Shown here: positions 1 through 5,235 of the stretch, piece by piece
How positions within the stretch are numbered: the stretch's first letter is position 1
Layout of the letters: each line of letters opens with the position of its first letter
Origin: Bdellovibrionales bacterium
GTDB lineage: Bacteria; Bdellovibrionota; Bdellovibrionia; Bdellovibrionales; Bdellovibrionaceae
Assembly: GCA_027320785.1 (NCBI GenBank)
Contig: DAHVKR010000125.1
Location: forward strand, 1 to 5,235
Direction of reading: 5' to 3'
DNA length: 5,235 nt
The notes under the pieces: generated by a model
Databases searched by the model: none
What the model was told of the DNA's origin: nothing
What the model saw: the letters and a program-made list of their open reading frames with translations, nothing else
Program-made: the position numbers and the translations under genes

Positions 1-1249
1 AAAAACAGGCCAGGTTTCCACCGACCACGGCTAAAAATCCCAATTGAGCAATTGTAGCTTTCTTTTCATGAGCCATACCACCAATTCCACCAATTTGAAT
101 TCCAATGGATGAAAAGTTCGCAAAGCCGCATAAAGCATACGATGCAATAAGGACTGTTCGGTCGCTCAAGTGGGCCGCTTCTCTTGAAAGATCGATATAG
201 CCAACAAACTCATTAATTACAATTTTCTCACCAATGACTCGTCCTACTTGTGCGGCCTCATTCCAAGGCACTCCCATCAACCATGCGACAGGCTGACAAA
301 GTTTACCAATTAAAAAGGCAAAGCTAATAGGCTCTGATAAATGCATGGCCACGCCAATTCTTCCCACAACACCATCAATAATAGCGATCAAAGAAACAAA
401 CACGATCAACATCGCGGCCACGTTCAAGGCCAGCATGATGCCATCCGAAGCTCCACGCGAAATAGCCTCAACAACATTTGAATCTACTTTTTCTTGATGA
501 AATTCAACTTTACCCGCTGTCACTGATTTCTCTTTTTCTGGGTAAATGATTTTTGAGATTATAAGGCCACCAATAGCTCCCATTGTACTCGCCGTCAGCA
601 AGTGGCCCGCAATATCAGCTATTCGACCTTTCAAAAGCCCAATATAAGCTCCTTCAACTCCAGCCGCGATGGTGCACATACCTCCCACCATCACGCAGTA
701 AATTTCGGACTTCGTCATCTTAGGAATAAAGGGTTTGATCAAAAGTGGCGCTTCCGTTTGTCCCATAAAAATATTAGCAGCACCCGAAAGCGTTTCGGCA
801 CCACTTGTTTTCATTGTTTTTTGCATAATAAAAGCAAAAACTTTAACCACTCTTTGCAAAATGCCTAAGTGATAAAGCCCTGACATAAGAGCTGAAAAGA
901 AAACGATGGTCGGTAATGCTCGAAAAGCAAAAATAAATCCCCAAGGATCTTTAATCTCGGCCAAGGGACCGAATAAAAACTTTGAACCTTCACTTGTAAA
1001 ATCAACTAAACCCGAAACAAAAAAGTTCAGGCCATCAAAAACAAAACGTAAAACTCCTGGAACTCCTAAAGAAGGAATGCCTAAGATGGCTACGGCAAAT
1101 CCCACCTGCAGAATAAGACCCATGATAACGCTTTTCCATCGAATCGCTTTGCGATCGCGCGATAAGGCATAGGCCGCTAAAATAATCAGACCAATTCCAA
1201 GAATTCCTACTAATTTATTTTGCATGAAATCTAAATGCCCGTCTTGCAT
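1..1249 (-). CDS. nupC: NupC-type concentrative nucleoside transporter (CNT family), C-terminus cut by window edge
   Basis: This inner-membrane permease is expected to import nucleosides by cation (Na+ or H+) symport. The minus frame is open from ATG at 1249 to base 1, giving 416 residues without a stop; CNT proteins are about 400-430 residues, so only a short C-terminal piece is missing. Three family signatures are visible: GQTEAP at residues 163-168, NEFVGY at 346-351, and GFANFSSIG at 375-383. In the Vibrio CNT structure the equivalent QTE segment, the NEF glutamate and the NFSS asparagine and serine contact the nucleoside. Between them run many hydrophobic helices, with a soluble loop near residues 236-258. 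The start is uncertain: Met1 (1249) and Met9 (1225) both lack a clear Shine-Dalgarno, and Met9 fits the short N-terminus of E. coli NupC. It is transcribed divergently from the arsR operon. Whether it is NupC-like or NupX-like in substrate range cannot be told; the symbol denotes the family. Confidence 0.93.
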   Translation of the reverse strand, partial: MQDGHLDFMQNKLVGILGIGLIILAAYALSRDRKAIRWKSVIMGLILQVGFAVAILGIPSLGVPGVLRFVFDGLNFFVSGLVDFTSEGSKFLFGPLAEIKDPWGFIFAFRALPTIVFFSALMSGLYHLGILQRVVKVFAFIMQKTMKTSGAETLSGAANIFMGQTEAPLLIKPFIPKMTKSEIYCVMVGGMCTIAAGVEGAYIGLLKGRIADIAGHLLTASTMGAIGGLIISKIIYPEKEKSVTAGKVEFHQEKVDSNVVEAISRGASDGIMLALNVAAMLIVFVSLIAIIDGVVGRIGVAMHLSEPISFAFLIGKLCQPVAWLMGVPWNEAAQVGRVIGEKIVINEFVGYIDLSREAAHLSDRTVLIASYALCGFANFSSIGIQIGGIGGMAHEKKATIAQLGFLAVVGGNLACF

Positions 1250-1348
1250 CACGAAGTCAAAGAATCACATAAACATCTAAAATAACTTATGAAATTGGAA
1301 AAATTACAGGTCATTTTGAACCTTCTTGAGACACCTCAACACTCGCTC

Positions 1349-1376
1349 TTGACTTTTCTTTATTTTAATTTAACCT
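1349..1376 (+). promoter_or_regulatory. Possible sigma70-type promoter for the arsR-SRPBCC operon
   Basis: TTGACT at 1349-1354 matches five of six bases of the -35 consensus. Sixteen bases downstream lies TAACCT (1371-1376), a poor -10 match. The weak -10 sits inside the first arm of the inverted repeat at 1370-1391, so a repressor bound there would block polymerase. The call rests mainly on the -35 and on position; the true -10 may differ. Confidence 0.35.
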
Positions 1377-1391
1377 TATGGTTAATTAACC
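1370..1391. promoter_or_regulatory. Candidate ArsR operator: three TTAACC half-sites in alternating orientation
   Basis: Bases 1370-1375 read TTAACC, 1380-1385 read GGTTAA, and 1386-1391 read TTAACC. The first two form an inverted repeat with a four-base TTAT spacer. The last two abut to form the perfect 12-base palindrome GGTTAATTAACC (1380-1391). The cluster ends 12 bases before the arsR start codon. ArsR-family repressors usually bind AT-rich inverted repeats at their own promoters, so autoregulation is the natural reading. The sequence symmetry is seen directly; the binding is inferred. Confidence 0.55.
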
Positions 1392-1403
1392 TGAAAGTTA
1401 AAT

Positions 1404-1778
1404 ATGCAAGACTCCTTAAGCCAAACTTTTTCAGCCTTAGCGGACCCCACAAGACGGGCCCTTCTGGCTCGCCTCTCCAAAGGTGAGGCCAGTGTATCGG
1501 ATTTGGCCAAACCCTTTCTAAAAGAGATGAGCCTTCCCGCTGTTACCAAACATCTCAAAGTTCTTGAAAAGGCAGGCCTTATCACAAAAGGTCGAGAGGC
1601 CCAGTGGCGTCCCTGCAAACTCAATGTTGTCCCCATCAAGGATGCAACAGACTGGATGGAACAGTATCGAATCTTTTGGGAAGAAAGTCTTGATCGATTA
1701 GATGATTATTTAAAAACCGTTACAACAAAACAAAAAAGCAAAGGATCTAAAAATGGCCGCAGCAAACAAACCAAATGA
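1404..1778 (+). CDS. ArsR-family winged-helix transcriptional regulator, SRPBCC-associated type
   Basis: This 124-residue protein is a small dimeric winged-helix repressor. The opening SQTFSALADPTRRALLARL (residues 6-24) is the classic ArsR helix 1-2 segment. The recognition helix lies around residues 43-59 (SLPAVTKHLKVLEKAGL), and the wing around 61-74 contains GREAQWRP. It lacks the ELCVCDL-type metal motif and has a single cysteine (Cys71), so metal sensing is unlikely. The C-terminal helix with WMEQYRIFWEESLDRLDDYL (84-103) is typical of ArsR proteins encoded next to SRPBCC/AHSA1 genes. The final 20 or so residues are a Lys/Ser/Thr-rich tail, part of which is encoded in the overlap with the next gene. 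GAAAG at 1393-1397 is a weak ribosome binding site at suitable spacing. It probably represses its own operon through the palindromes just upstream. The signal sensed is unknown. Confidence 0.92.
   Translation: MQDSLSQTFSALADPTRRALLARLSKGEASVSDLAKPFLKEMSLPAVTKHLKVLEKAGLITKGREAQWRPCKLNVVPIKDATDWMEQYRIFWEESLDRLDDYLKTVTTKQKSKGSKNGRSKQTK
1741..1745 (+). promoter_or_regulatory. Ribosome binding site of the SRPBCC gene, inside arsR
   Basis: AAGGA lies seven bases before the ATG at 1753, within the arsR coding region. It fixes the start of the SRPBCC gene and explains how the gene is translated despite the 26-base overlap. It is the clearest Shine-Dalgarno in the window. Confidence 0.7.
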
Positions 1779-2709
1779 GATTAAAATTACTCGTATTTAT
1801 GATGCTCCCGTAAAACTTGTTTGGGAGGCCTGGACAGATCCCGAGCAAGTTGCGAAGTGGTGGGGGCCGCGTGGTTTCACTATTACCACTCACAGTAAAG
1901 AACTAAAAGTCGGTGGAATCTGGCACTACACAATGCATGGACCTGATGGAGTCGATTATCCCAATAAAACTCTCTATTTTGAAGTCGAACCCTACGCCAA
2001 GCTTGTTTATGACCATGGTGGATACGATGAGCGCGCCCCTCTTTTTCGTGTCACCGTTTTATTTTCAGAATCGAAAGGTAAAACGAAGATGGATATGACC
2101 ATGACACTTCCCACTCCAGAAGCTCTTGAAGAAACTCGACGTATTATTAAAAATGCTGGGGGTAATTCGACTTGGGATCGACTTGCAGAGTATCTTCAGA
2201 AAAAAACAAATGGGAAAGAAAACTTTGTCATCAATAGATCCTTTAATGTTTCCCTCGATTTGATGTTTGAGATGTGGACAAATCCTGATCATTTTTCAAA
2301 ATGGTTAGCCCCGACAGGATTTAAAATGAATTTTTTTAAGGCTGACATTCGTTCCGGAGGAAAAACATTTTACTCAATGCCTTCTGATGATGGAAAAATT
2401 GTTATGTATGGCCGTGCCGAATATATAAAAGTCGAAAAGCCCCACACCCTGATCTACACTCAACAATTCACAGATCAAAATGAAAATATATCTCGTCATC
2501 CCATGGCACCCACTTGGCCCGAAACAATGCTCACAACTGTTGTTTTCACAGCAGACGGCCCTGAACAAACACGAGTGACTATAACGTGGGAGCCTTACGG
2601 ATCTGTTACACCTGAAGAGCTCGAAACTTTCATCAAAGCAAGAGGTGGCATGACTCAAGGTTGGACAGGCTCGTTTGATAAACTGGAAGAGTACTTGGAA
2701 AATCTTTAA
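1753..2709 (+). CDS. Tandem two-domain SRPBCC/AHSA1 (START-like fold) protein
   Basis: This 318-residue protein is two SRPBCC domains of the activator-of-Hsp90-ATPase-homologue type fused head to tail. Domain 1 spans about residues 9-150 and domain 2 about 156-318, with almost no linker. Each begins with the same element: RIYDAPVKLVWEAWTDPEQV (14-33) then WWGPRGF, and RSFNVSLDLMFEMWTNPDHF (162-181) then WLAPTGF. Each ends with a matching amphipathic helix (WDRLAEYL at 141-148, FDKLEEYL at 309-316). A single-domain member is usually 140-170 residues, so this is double length. The fold makes a hydrophobic ligand cavity; the ligand here is unknown and no catalytic residues are evident. No signal peptide is seen, so it is probably cytoplasmic. 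It overlaps arsR by 26 bases and has its own AAGGA site, so the two genes form one operon. The ligand or effect may relate to the signal sensed by the regulator, which is inference. Confidence 0.9.
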   Translation: MAAANKPNEIKITRIYDAPVKLVWEAWTDPEQVAKWWGPRGFTITTHSKELKVGGIWHYTMHGPDGVDYPNKTLYFEVEPYAKLVYDHGGYDERAPLFRVTVLFSESKGKTKMDMTMTLPTPEALEETRRIIKNAGGNSTWDRLAEYLQKKTNGKENFVINRSFNVSLDLMFEMWTNPDHFSKWLAPTGFKMNFFKADIRSGGKTFYSMPSDDGKIVMYGRAEYIKVEKPHTLIYTQQFTDQNENISRHPMAPTWPETMLTTVVFTADGPEQTRVTITWEPYGSVTPEELETFIKARGGMTQGWTGSFDKLEEYLENL

Positions 2710-3395
2710 GCGCCTTGTAGAGGGCTTTTATCAAGAATGAATTTATCAAGGGACTTAAAGTAAAAAATTTTTAGTCCCTCTAACAAAAACATTTGGTTCT
2801 GAATTTGATCGCGTGTTTGAACAAATTTTCCTGATGGCCAAGGATCCTCTCGCAAGCATTTATTGATCCAATCCTCATCGGCCTCTGGATGAAACTGAAA
2901 TGCTAAAATATTTTGTTCGTACTGAAACCCTTGATTCGGCCATATCGAATTTGTTAAGTAAATATTTGTTCCTGGAATTGATTTAAAACAATAGCTATGA
3001 AACTGAAAACCCATGATTTTAGAAACAACTTTTTTATTTTGATCGATCTCAATAATTTCATGCCAGCCAATCTCAGGAAAACCCATTGGGCCCACTTCTG
3101 CGCCTAGAGCTTCAGCTAACAGTTGGCTTCCTAAACACAAACCAACAATTTTGATATTCTTACTCAAGCATTTTTTAATAAAATTCTTCTCGTCACGTAG
3201 CCAGGAGAATTTATCTTCCTGATCCACATCCATTGAACCACCACATATAAATAAAATATCAAGGCCCTCTACGGAGGGAAGCGTCTCACCCAAGTCTATT
3301 CGAATAATTTGATGTTCAATTCGATGTTGATTCAACCACTCAAGAGTAGAACCTGGGGGAGTTTTGAATTCGTGCTGAATAATAAGAGCTTTCAT
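2706..3395 (-). CDS. Class I glutamine amidotransferase-like protein (GATase1, GMP-synthase-like subgroup)
   Basis: The 229-residue protein has the complete GATase1 catalytic set. The nucleophile elbow GLCLGSQL (residues 85-92) places Cys87, and FQFHPEAD (166-173) supplies His169 and Glu171. FICGGSMDV (49-57) corresponds to the usual oxyanion GGPMSV strand, and EIGWHEI (108-114) is typical of stand-alone GMP-synthase-like amidotransferases. The family hydrolyses glutamine or gamma-glutamyl amides. Free-standing members are of mixed and mostly unknown function, and no synthetase partner is fused here. It has no signal peptide and is probably cytoplasmic. Its start codon lies one base after the stop of the upstream gene and lacks a recognisable Shine-Dalgarno, so translation is probably coupled to that gene. 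Its stop codon overlaps that of the convergent SRPBCC gene by four bases. The triplet-complete active site argues for a working enzyme; the substrate cannot be assigned. Confidence 0.88.
   Translation of the reverse strand: MKALIIQHEFKTPPGSTLEWLNQHRIEHQIIRIDLGETLPSVEGLDILFICGGSMDVDQEDKFSWLRDEKNFIKKCLSKNIKIVGLCLGSQLLAEALGAEVGPMGFPEIGWHEIIEIDQNKKVVSKIMGFQFHSYCFKSIPGTNIYLTNSIWPNQGFQYEQNILAFQFHPEADEDWINKCLREDPWPSGKFVQTRDQIQNQMFLLEGLKIFYFKSLDKFILDKSPLQGA
2708..2729 (+). terminator. Weak possible intrinsic terminator of the arsR-SRPBCC operon
   Basis: Starting at the SRPBCC stop codon, AAGC-CC (2708-2714, with one bulged G) can pair with GGGCTT (2722-2727) around a seven-base loop. The 3' arm runs into TTTT at 2726-2729. 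The stem is short and the T-run is only four bases, so this is a modest candidate. It lies inside the 3' end of the convergent amidotransferase gene. Confidence 0.3.
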
Positions 3396-3396
3396 A

Positions 3397-4725
3397 TTAA
3401 TGCAATAGTTGGCGGCAACTGACTGATTCCTTCATGCTACCCTTGGACTCAGAAAGTTTATTCCAGAAACTTTTAGTACTCTCTTTATCTGTTTTTACTT
3501 CATATGTATTACTAAAATAGTCACCATCTAAAACACCTTTATACTGTTTAAAATCTGCCACCCGTAGACCTGAAATCTTCGAAAATTCAGTCTCAAATGC
3601 TTTAAAAAACTGATGATTCCATTTCGAATAATCATATTCTGTTACCCATGACGGATATTTGTTTCCGTGAAGAGGACCAAATGCTGCTTCTACGTGATTC
3701 AGGACATTGTCTTTCTGTGTAAATTTATCAAAATATGATTTAGGATCTCGAGATAGTGCATTCATCATATCTTTATATACATATAAGTCTGCCAAATCTC
3801 GAAATACAATTCTTCCTGTAGGTTTATAATTTGAATCTAACTCAATTAAGAAATTCTGTGAGTGAGGAGAGTCAAATTGCATACCTGTGCGAGCTGCAAA
3901 TTCTCCCAATGCTCGCCCTGTAGCTTCAATATAGTGTTTTCCCCAATATGATAGCGGGTCATTCGAACCATTTATCTTTGCGATATATCTTCCAATTCTT
4001 TCATGGAGAGCTGAAAATCCAGGTAAGTAAATGAACTCTTTATCCTTATTTTTAAGGGAATCAAGGCTTCTAATAACAACAGCTTGATCGATACCTGCAA
4101 TTTCTAAAATAGCTGGCTCATCCATTATAACAATATTATCGAACTTCTTTTGCTTTTGAATTTCTTTTAAAAATTCTGAATTCAACCTTGAATCTATAGC
4201 TTCGCCAATAGGCTGCTTCTTATCAGCCCACCTTCCTCCCGTTACATCTGTCGAGCTTTTAACAGAAAATTGTACTGTCTTCTTTGGATCTTCAACTATA
4301 TACGAGCGCGATGCCGTTTGATATCCAGTAAAATAATATTCTTTTTTTAGCTCAATTCCCTTGGCAGCAAAATAAGATGCTACTTGCTTAAACCACTTTG
4401 TATCTTCTGGATTTAAAATCCAACGTACGTACTTTTGGCCATTTTTCTCGAATATCAGAGTTGCTGCGATTTTAGGATCTAGATCTTGAGCAAAATCATA
4501 CTGAATAAGATTCAGTGGAATTTCAAAATGCGGGATTTTTATCGGCGTTGTGCTTCTTTTAGCTATAGCATTAGCCTGTGTCTCGTAGTGTACAAGAACT
4601 GCGGCCGATTCAGTAAGAGAATAGGCTACGCTTAAAATAAGGCTTATGATAACAAAAGTCAGACCACGGGCAAAACGCACTAATTCCATAGTTGACAGAA
4701 TATGTGCAAAATCCGATTCAGCCAT
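3397..4725 (-). CDS. Signal-peptide-bearing protein with IucA/IucC (NIS synthetase)-like motifs, function unknown
   Basis: I do not recognise a named gene here. The 442-residue frame has an N-terminal hydrophobic stretch (about residues 21-37, FVIISLILSVAYSL core) after VRFARG, like a Sec signal or membrane anchor; a possible cleavage site follows SLTESAA (36-42). Starting at Met13 (4689) gives a more typical short n-region than Met1 (4725); neither has a clear Shine-Dalgarno. The body has an ordered set of motifs resembling IucA/IucC siderophore synthetases: TASRS (137-141), Lys156, TGGR with Arg165, DEP with Glu203, VVIRSL (216-221), HSQN (288-291) and VFRDLAD (307-313). In that family the SxRT, K, R, HxQN and RD elements line the ATP and carboxylate sites. 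It is shorter than the usual 550-600 residues. A secreted location would be odd for an ATP-using enzyme. The gene precedes the amidotransferase by one base. The gene is certain; the family link is tentative. Confidence 0.82.
   Translation of the reverse strand: MAESDFAHILSTMELVRFARGLTFVIISLILSVAYSLTESAAVLVHYETQANAIAKRSTTPIKIPHFEIPLNLIQYDFAQDLDPKIAATLIFEKNGQKYVRWILNPEDTKWFKQVASYFAAKGIELKKEYYFTGYQTASRSYIVEDPKKTVQFSVKSSTDVTGGRWADKKQPIGEAIDSRLNSEFLKEIQKQKKFDNIVIMDEPAILEIAGIDQAVVIRSLDSLKNKDKEFIYLPGFSALHERIGRYIAKINGSNDPLSYWGKHYIEATGRALGEFAARTGMQFDSPHSQNFLIELDSNYKPTGRIVFRDLADLYVYKDMMNALSRDPKSYFDKFTQKDNVLNHVEAAFGPLHGNKYPSWVTEYDYSKWNHQFFKAFETEFSKISGLRVADFKQYKGVLDGDYFSNTYEVKTDKESTKSFWNKLSESKGSMKESVSCRQLLH
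3407..3420. repeat. Small perfect inverted repeat just upstream of the amidotransferase start
   Basis: AGTTG (3407-3411) and CAACT (3416-3420) pair perfectly around the four-base GCGG. It lies in the last codons of the upstream gene, 11 bases before the amidotransferase ATG on the minus strand, where a ribosome binding site would be expected. In mRNA it could form a five-pair hairpin and modulate coupled translation. A short repeat like this can arise by chance. Confidence 0.35.
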
Positions 4726-4730
4726 TAAGC

Positions 4731-4736
4731 AATATA
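4731..4736 (-). promoter_or_regulatory. Possible -10 element upstream of the 442-residue gene
   Basis: On the minus strand the bases read TATATT, five of six matching the -10 consensus. No good -35 lies 16-18 bases upstream. Transcription from it would begin near base 4725, at the first ATG, which would favour translation from Met13 (4689) with a leader of about 35 bases. AT-rich sequence makes such matches common, so the call is weak. Confidence 0.2.
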
Positions 4737-4781
4737 GAGAATTTAAAGCAATTTTCCTGCTCGATACCTAGTCAGGTGACA

Positions 4782-5235
4782 TTAATTGCTTGCCTCTAAA
4801 GCTCGCTCAATTCTTTTATCGGGTATAAGCCATATCAGAGCGACGAGTACATACAGGCCCATCGAAATCCAGGACGATATAAATGAAAATCCAATGGCTA
4901 ATATATAGAACACGGGGGAGACTTTCCCCTTCCAATCTTGCCCAATAGCCTTTTTTAAAAGAGAGACCTGCCCTTGAGACTTAATAATAATCTGCTGTAA
5001 AATAAAATAGGCAATAGCGGCACAGAGAAGAACAATTCCATAGACTGCTGCCGGTATTTCCCCGAAATGATTCTCCCCCATCCAGCCCGTTGAAACGGGG
5101 ACAAGCGATAACCAAAACAAAAGATGGAGGTTGGCCCATAGAATAGGACCCGTTACTTTTTGACAGGTATGGAGCATATGATGATGGTTATTCCAATAAA
5201 TGCCTAGGTAAATAAAACTTAAAACATAACTAAGA
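4782..5235 (-). CDS. TMEM175/DUF1211-family membrane protein (putative K+ channel), N-terminus outside window
   Basis: The minus frame is open from the window end at 5235 to the stop at 4782, about 150 residues, so the ATG at 5177 is internal and not the start. Reading through it gives the family motif IYLGIYWNNHHHMLHT followed by ILWANLHLLFWLSLVPVSTG and WMGENHF. This is the TM2-TM3 region of bacterial TMEM175 proteins. Further hydrophobic helices follow (AAVYGIVLLCAAIAYFILQ, and VFYILAIGFSFI to LYVLVALIWLIPD). The ending IPDKRIE is also typical of the family. Bacterial members are about 200 residues with six helices, so the missing 50 or so residues should carry TM1 with the FSDGVFAI signature. 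Characterised members are K+ leak channels of the cytoplasmic membrane. A 56-base gap separates it from the downstream same-strand gene, so co-transcription is possible but not shown. Confidence 0.88.
   Translation of the reverse strand, partial: LSYVLSFIYLGIYWNNHHHMLHTCQKVTGPILWANLHLLFWLSLVPVSTGWMGENHFGEIPAAVYGIVLLCAAIAYFILQQIIIKSQGQVSLLKKAIGQDWKGKVSPVFYILAIGFSFISSWISMGLYVLVALIWLIPDKRIERALEASN

Larger units (their letters stand above)
1250..1403. other. Divergent intergenic region between nupC-like gene and arsR-like gene
   Basis: These 154 bases must hold the start signals for both divergent genes. The arsR-proximal third is AT-rich and contains a -35-like TTGACT and a set of TTAACC/GGTTAA half-sites, listed separately. 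On the nupC side I see no convincing -35/-10 pair and no strong ribosome binding site. A short plus-strand reading frame starts at 1289, but it runs out of frame into arsR and has no sign of being a gene. Confidence 0.7.

Noticed and set aside
1151..1158. GCGATCGC octamer, like the HIP1 repeat of cyanobacteria
   Set aside because: There is only one copy, inside the transporter gene, and nothing else suggests a cyanobacterium.
602..1172. Two 88-residue plus-strand open frames (602-868 and 906-1172)
   Set aside because: Both lie wholly antisense to the well-supported nucleoside transporter gene. Their products are low-complexity, without recognisable motifs.
1289..1486. 65-residue plus-strand open frame overlapping the arsR start
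   Set aside because: It overlaps arsR in another frame, has no Shine-Dalgarno, and covers the promoter and operator region. It looks like chance.
1382..1639. 85-residue minus-strand open frame
   Set aside because: It is antisense to arsR, and its Arg-rich composition mirrors the regulator's codons.
1404..1778. Metal- or arsenic-sensing role for the ArsR-family protein
   Set aside because: The ELCVCDL metal-binding motif is absent, there is only one cysteine, and no arsenic or metal resistance genes are nearby.
1913..2658. Frames at 1913-2098 (plus), 2065-2292 (minus) and 2374-2658 (minus)
   Set aside because: All are embedded in the SRPBCC gene in other frames and have no family features.
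2749..2779. Inverted repeat AGGGACT/AGTCCCT as an intrinsic terminator
   Set aside because: The loop is 17 bases and AT-rich, and neither strand has a T-run after the stem. It is kept only as a note in the convergent-gene finding.
4771..4780. GTCAGGTGAC palindrome between the channel gene and the 442-residue gene
   Set aside because: The arms are only four bases with a two-base centre. No second copy or nearby promoter supports an operator, and it is too short for a terminator.

Overview
The window is 5.2 kb of ordinary-looking bacterial chromosome, moderately AT-rich and densely coded. It holds six protein genes, two of them cut by the window edges. I see no RNA genes, mobile elements or CRISPR arrays, and no gene-free stretch longer than about 155 bases. 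The gene mix fits a Gram-negative bacterium: a CNT nucleoside permease, a TMEM175-type channel, an ArsR/SRPBCC pair and a protein with an apparent Sec signal. Bdellovibrionota or a related delta-type lineage is a guess from general gene character, not from a marker gene.

Layout. Bases 1-1249 (minus) are most of a NupC-type concentrative nucleoside transporter, open at its C-terminal end. A 154-base divergent intergenic region (1250-1403) follows, with a cluster of TTAACC/GGTTAA half-sites just upstream of an ArsR-family regulator (1404-1778, plus). The regulator overlaps by 26 bases a tandem two-domain SRPBCC/AHSA1 protein (1753-2709, plus). That operon meets a convergent minus-strand gene tail to tail, with a four-base overlap of stop codons. 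On the minus strand, in transcription order, come a TMEM175/DUF1211 channel (4782-5235, N-terminus outside the window), a 442-residue protein with an N-terminal hydrophobic segment (3397-4725), and a class I glutamine amidotransferase-like protein (2706-3395). One base separates the last two.

How the genes may work together. The ArsR/SRPBCC pair is a familiar autoregulated module, and the palindromic cluster is a good candidate operator. The most interesting gene is 3397-4725. Its body carries, in the right order, motifs resembling the ATP and carboxylate-binding elements of IucA/IucC (NIS) siderophore synthetases: an SRS triplet, a following Lys and Arg, HxQN, then RD. It is shorter than that family, starts with a signal-peptide-like helix, and is nearly fused to an amidotransferase-like gene. 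Its function is unknown; the similarity is read by eye and needs a profile or structure search.
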